A DNA stretch of 64,000 nucleotides, from contig JBAXOA010000005.1 in assembly GCA_037133495.1 (NCBI GenBank), positions 12,309-76,308 on the forward strand, in the 5' to 3' direction. Position 1 is the stretch's first letter. Every line of letters begins with the position of its first letter. The position numbers and the translations under genes are program-made. This stretch comes from JAAFHB01 sp037133495. GTDB lineage: Bacteria; Bacteroidota; Bacteroidia; Bacteroidales; Prolixibacteraceae. Shown piece after piece: positions 62,063-64,000 of the stretch. The notes under the pieces were generated by a model, which made no database searches, had not been told where the DNA came from, and saw nothing but the letters and a program-made list of their open reading frames with translations.

Positions 62063-63844
62063 TTAATTACTTTTTTTAATTTTAAACGAATCAATAACCT
62101 CATTATTTGCATTAGCTGATACAAACGACAGCTCATTCCCATTTATTTTTAAATACTGATAAAGATGACCTTGGGTATTCCGGACCACTGCATATGGTTC
62201 ATCGGTGATGGGCTGACTTCTGGTTGGAATTCCCACCGAAATAAGGTATGCCGTTCCATCGTTGTACGAAGCGACAATCTGACCGCCTTTCATCGGTTTT
62301 GATCGCATATAATAATGAATATGCCCGCTCATCACCATATCAACGTGGTATTTGTCGAAGATTGGAATCCATGCCTTTTGAATGTTGAAATAAGGCTCTT
62401 CCCAGTTATATGGCGGGAAATGGAACATCGCAAATTTCCACGTAGCGTCCGTGTGAGCTAGTTGATTTTCAATCCATATTTTTTGGGTATCTATTGGAGC
62501 CGTAGCATCAATCATCAGGAAAAGAGCATTTTTATAACGAAAAGAATAGGTATGCTCTTTTTCTACACCGACAGGATTATTCTTAGGGTAACTGAATAGT
62601 TCACGGTACATCAATGCTCCCAGACCACTTCGGTTGTCGTGATTTCCAAGGACCGACATCATCGGTTTTTTGGAAATTATGCCTTTTGAGAATGCAAAAA
62701 GATCATCCCACTGGTCGCGTTGGAGGCCATCGCTGACCATATCCCCGGCAATGGAATAAAATGCGGCATCGGGATGTGTTTTTTCCGCCAGTTGAATAAT
62801 CTCGCCATATTTGGGCGAGTGATGTGTATCGCCAAACCAGGTGAACGAAAATTGATTGTCGGTGGCAGCAGTGGTGAAAGTATAATCTGCCGGCCATTCT
62901 GTCTGAGATGCCACCTTGTATTCGTAAGTCGCACCGGATTTTAAATTCCGGAGTTCTGCAGTGAAGCGATTGACATACCGATCGTTCATTAAAACACGGT
63001 CTTCCATCCTGTATTTAACAGCTTTAACCGAAAATTCCTGAGTACTCCCCTTTTCCCGGTATTTCACCAATCCTTCAGCTACCGTTGTATCGGTACGCCA
63101 CTGAACGTCGATTCCGGATGAGGGGTCAGCACTCCAGGTCAGCATCATTTGATCAGGGTTTGGTGACGATGGATAAGCTGTCGACCGAAAAGCACCGATC
63201 AGGTGGGTTTCATCGCCCCGTCCGCGGATAGTAGTCAGTAATTTCTCCCCTTTCATCGTTTCAGGCACATCTTCCAAAACCAGTTCGTCCCAGTCGTGGT
63301 AAGTAAAAGCCCCATTATCCAATATGCCAACAAATTGATTTGCCGGAAAAAAATCAGTAAGCAATAATTGATCCTTTTTGTTTTGAGGAGCCACTGACAC
63401 GAAATAGTGAAGCATAAAATTCTCGAATCCGTTTACTCCCAGACCAACCCTTCCTTTATCGAAGGATTTTTGCCAGATTTCGTAAGTAGTCTGTTTATTT
63501 TTCAACGTCTTGCCTGTTTTGATAAATCCGCTTTCAGGCAGCCAGAAGGGAATGATCTTTTGTTCGTTGCTTCGCATTACTGAAACGACAACCGGCACAT
63601 TTACCGTAAACATCCAATGCCGGGCTGCCAGCACTTTCTTTTCTTCCTTTGAAAAAAGTGCCATAACCTTATTGTTGTCCAATTCGTTTAATCCTTTGGC
63701 ATCCAATGTTCTGTACAAAGAGGTGATTGTGCTGTCCATCACATCTTTAACTGCTTTCTCATTCTGAGTGCAGGAGGTCAAACCGGCAACCAGACAGATC
63801 AGGAATAAAAACCGGTGCAATTTTGAACAGTGGTTTAATTTCAT
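62063..63844 (-). CDS. Purple-acid-phosphatase-like metallophosphoesterase lipoprotein
   Basis: About 593 aa. Lipoprotein leader ends AGLTSC when started at ATG 63844; the frame starts at 63907, but the extra residues are not signal-like. A fibronectin-III-like purple acid phosphatase N-domain follows ('QMMLTWSADPSSGIDVQWRT', 'LKSGATYEYKVAS'), then the phosphoesterase domain with 'FTWFGDTHHSPKYGE', 'SIAGDMVSDG', 'SVLGNHDNRSG', 'AMFHFPPYN' and 'MSGHIHYYMRS'. Likely an outer-membrane phosphatase. Confidence 0.88.
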   Translation of the reverse strand: MKLNHCSKLHRFLFLICLVAGLTSCTQNEKAVKDVMDSTITSLYRTLDAKGLNELDNNKVMALFSKEEKKVLAARHWMFTVNVPVVVSVMRSNEQKIIPFWLPESGFIKTGKTLKNKQTTYEIWQKSFDKGRVGLGVNGFENFMLHYFVSVAPQNKKDQLLLTDFFPANQFVGILDNGAFTYHDWDELVLEDVPETMKGEKLLTTIRGRGDETHLIGAFRSTAYPSSPNPDQMMLTWSADPSSGIDVQWRTDTTVAEGLVKYREKGSTQEFSVKAVKYRMEDRVLMNDRYVNRFTAELRNLKSGATYEYKVASQTEWPADYTFTTAATDNQFSFTWFGDTHHSPKYGEIIQLAEKTHPDAAFYSIAGDMVSDGLQRDQWDDLFAFSKGIISKKPMMSVLGNHDNRSGLGALMYRELFSYPKNNPVGVEKEHTYSFRYKNALFLMIDATAPIDTQKIWIENQLAHTDATWKFAMFHFPPYNWEEPYFNIQKAWIPIFDKYHVDMVMSGHIHYYMRSKPMKGGQIVASYNDGTAYLISVGIPTRSQPITDEPYAVVRNTQGHLYQYLKINGNELSFVSANANNEVIDSFKIKKSN

Positions 63845-63917
63845 ACGTAGATTAATTTTGGCTCTATAACGTTTAATGTGGGTAACTCGAATATAAAAAT
63901 ATTCCAATTCTTTGACA

Positions 63918-64000
63918 ATTTCTTTTCATCGCCCTGAAAGGGTGATCCGTCGGCTGACGGATCAATAACCGTGGGTGGAAACCCACGGATGAGGTAACAC
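63918..64000. repeat. Palindromic intergenic repeats at the window end
   Basis: GATCCGTC-GGCT-GACGGATC (63944-63963) and CCGTGGGT-GGAA-ACCCACGG (63969-63988), preceded by CCCTGAAAGGG. REP-like elements. The last gene beyond is not in the window. Confidence 0.75.

Overview
This window looks like a chromosomal segment of a Bacteroidota bacterium, probably class Bacteroidia (a free-living or fibre-degrading Bacteroidales/Marinilabiliales relative). That assignment is an inference. It rests on GldJ and the type IX secretion sortase PorU, B-type ribosomal protein L31, GH92 mannosidases, DUF1080 and FISUMP lipoproteins, TAnnTTTG-type promoter boxes (some with TTTG 19 bases upstream), weak Shine-Dalgarno sequences at most genes, and the many palindromic intergenic repeats usual in this group. 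No rRNA, CRISPR array, prophage or complete insertion sequence was seen.

Region 1 (about 0.1-17.5 kb, all + strand, tight spacing with several overlaps) is an operon-like carbohydrate block of ten genes. It encodes a GH141-like beta-helix protein, a TIM-barrel-like lipoprotein, a Gfo/Idh/MocA oxidoreductase, a ceramidase-like protein, a second TIM-barrel-like exported protein, two tandem alpha-glucuronidase-like paralogues, a pectate-lyase-like beta-helix protein, a DapA/NanA-family aldolase and a uroporphyrinogen-decarboxylase-family protein. There is no SusC/SusD pair and no transporter. An eleventh gene (propeller plus alpha-helical domain) follows at 17.6-19.8 kb and is bracketed by 53-bp inverted repeats.

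Region 2 (19.8-29 kb) holds the most unusual pair: a papain-like cysteine protease without a signal peptide, fused to six HWWRD-type lectin-like propeller repeats, followed directly by a chagasin-type (I42) cysteine-protease inhibitor that also lacks a signal peptide. Next come a frameshifted multi-PAS histidine kinase, a heparan-acetyltransferase-like membrane protein and a second soluble histidine kinase with 63-bp internal repeats and a G9 tract just before its start codon.

Region 3 (29-48.6 kb) is mostly housekeeping: a YoeB-type toxin-antitoxin pair, a VirJ-like hydrolase, CCA-adding enzyme, MurF, GldJ, PorU, IspF, a HigA-like antitoxin beside an apparent internally deleted HigB remnant, Lon, L31B, a GNAT-like protein, an AlkD-like protein, tRNA-His and a third soluble histidine kinase.

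Region 4 (48.6-64 kb) is a second carbohydrate-related block: two GH92 enzymes, two DUF1080 proteins, a paralogue of the propeller/alpha-helical protein, a FISUMP lipoprotein, two metallophosphoesterases, a RelE/HigB-type toxin with an Xre antitoxin, and a pentapeptide-repeat protein. Family assignments were made by reading motifs, without database searches.
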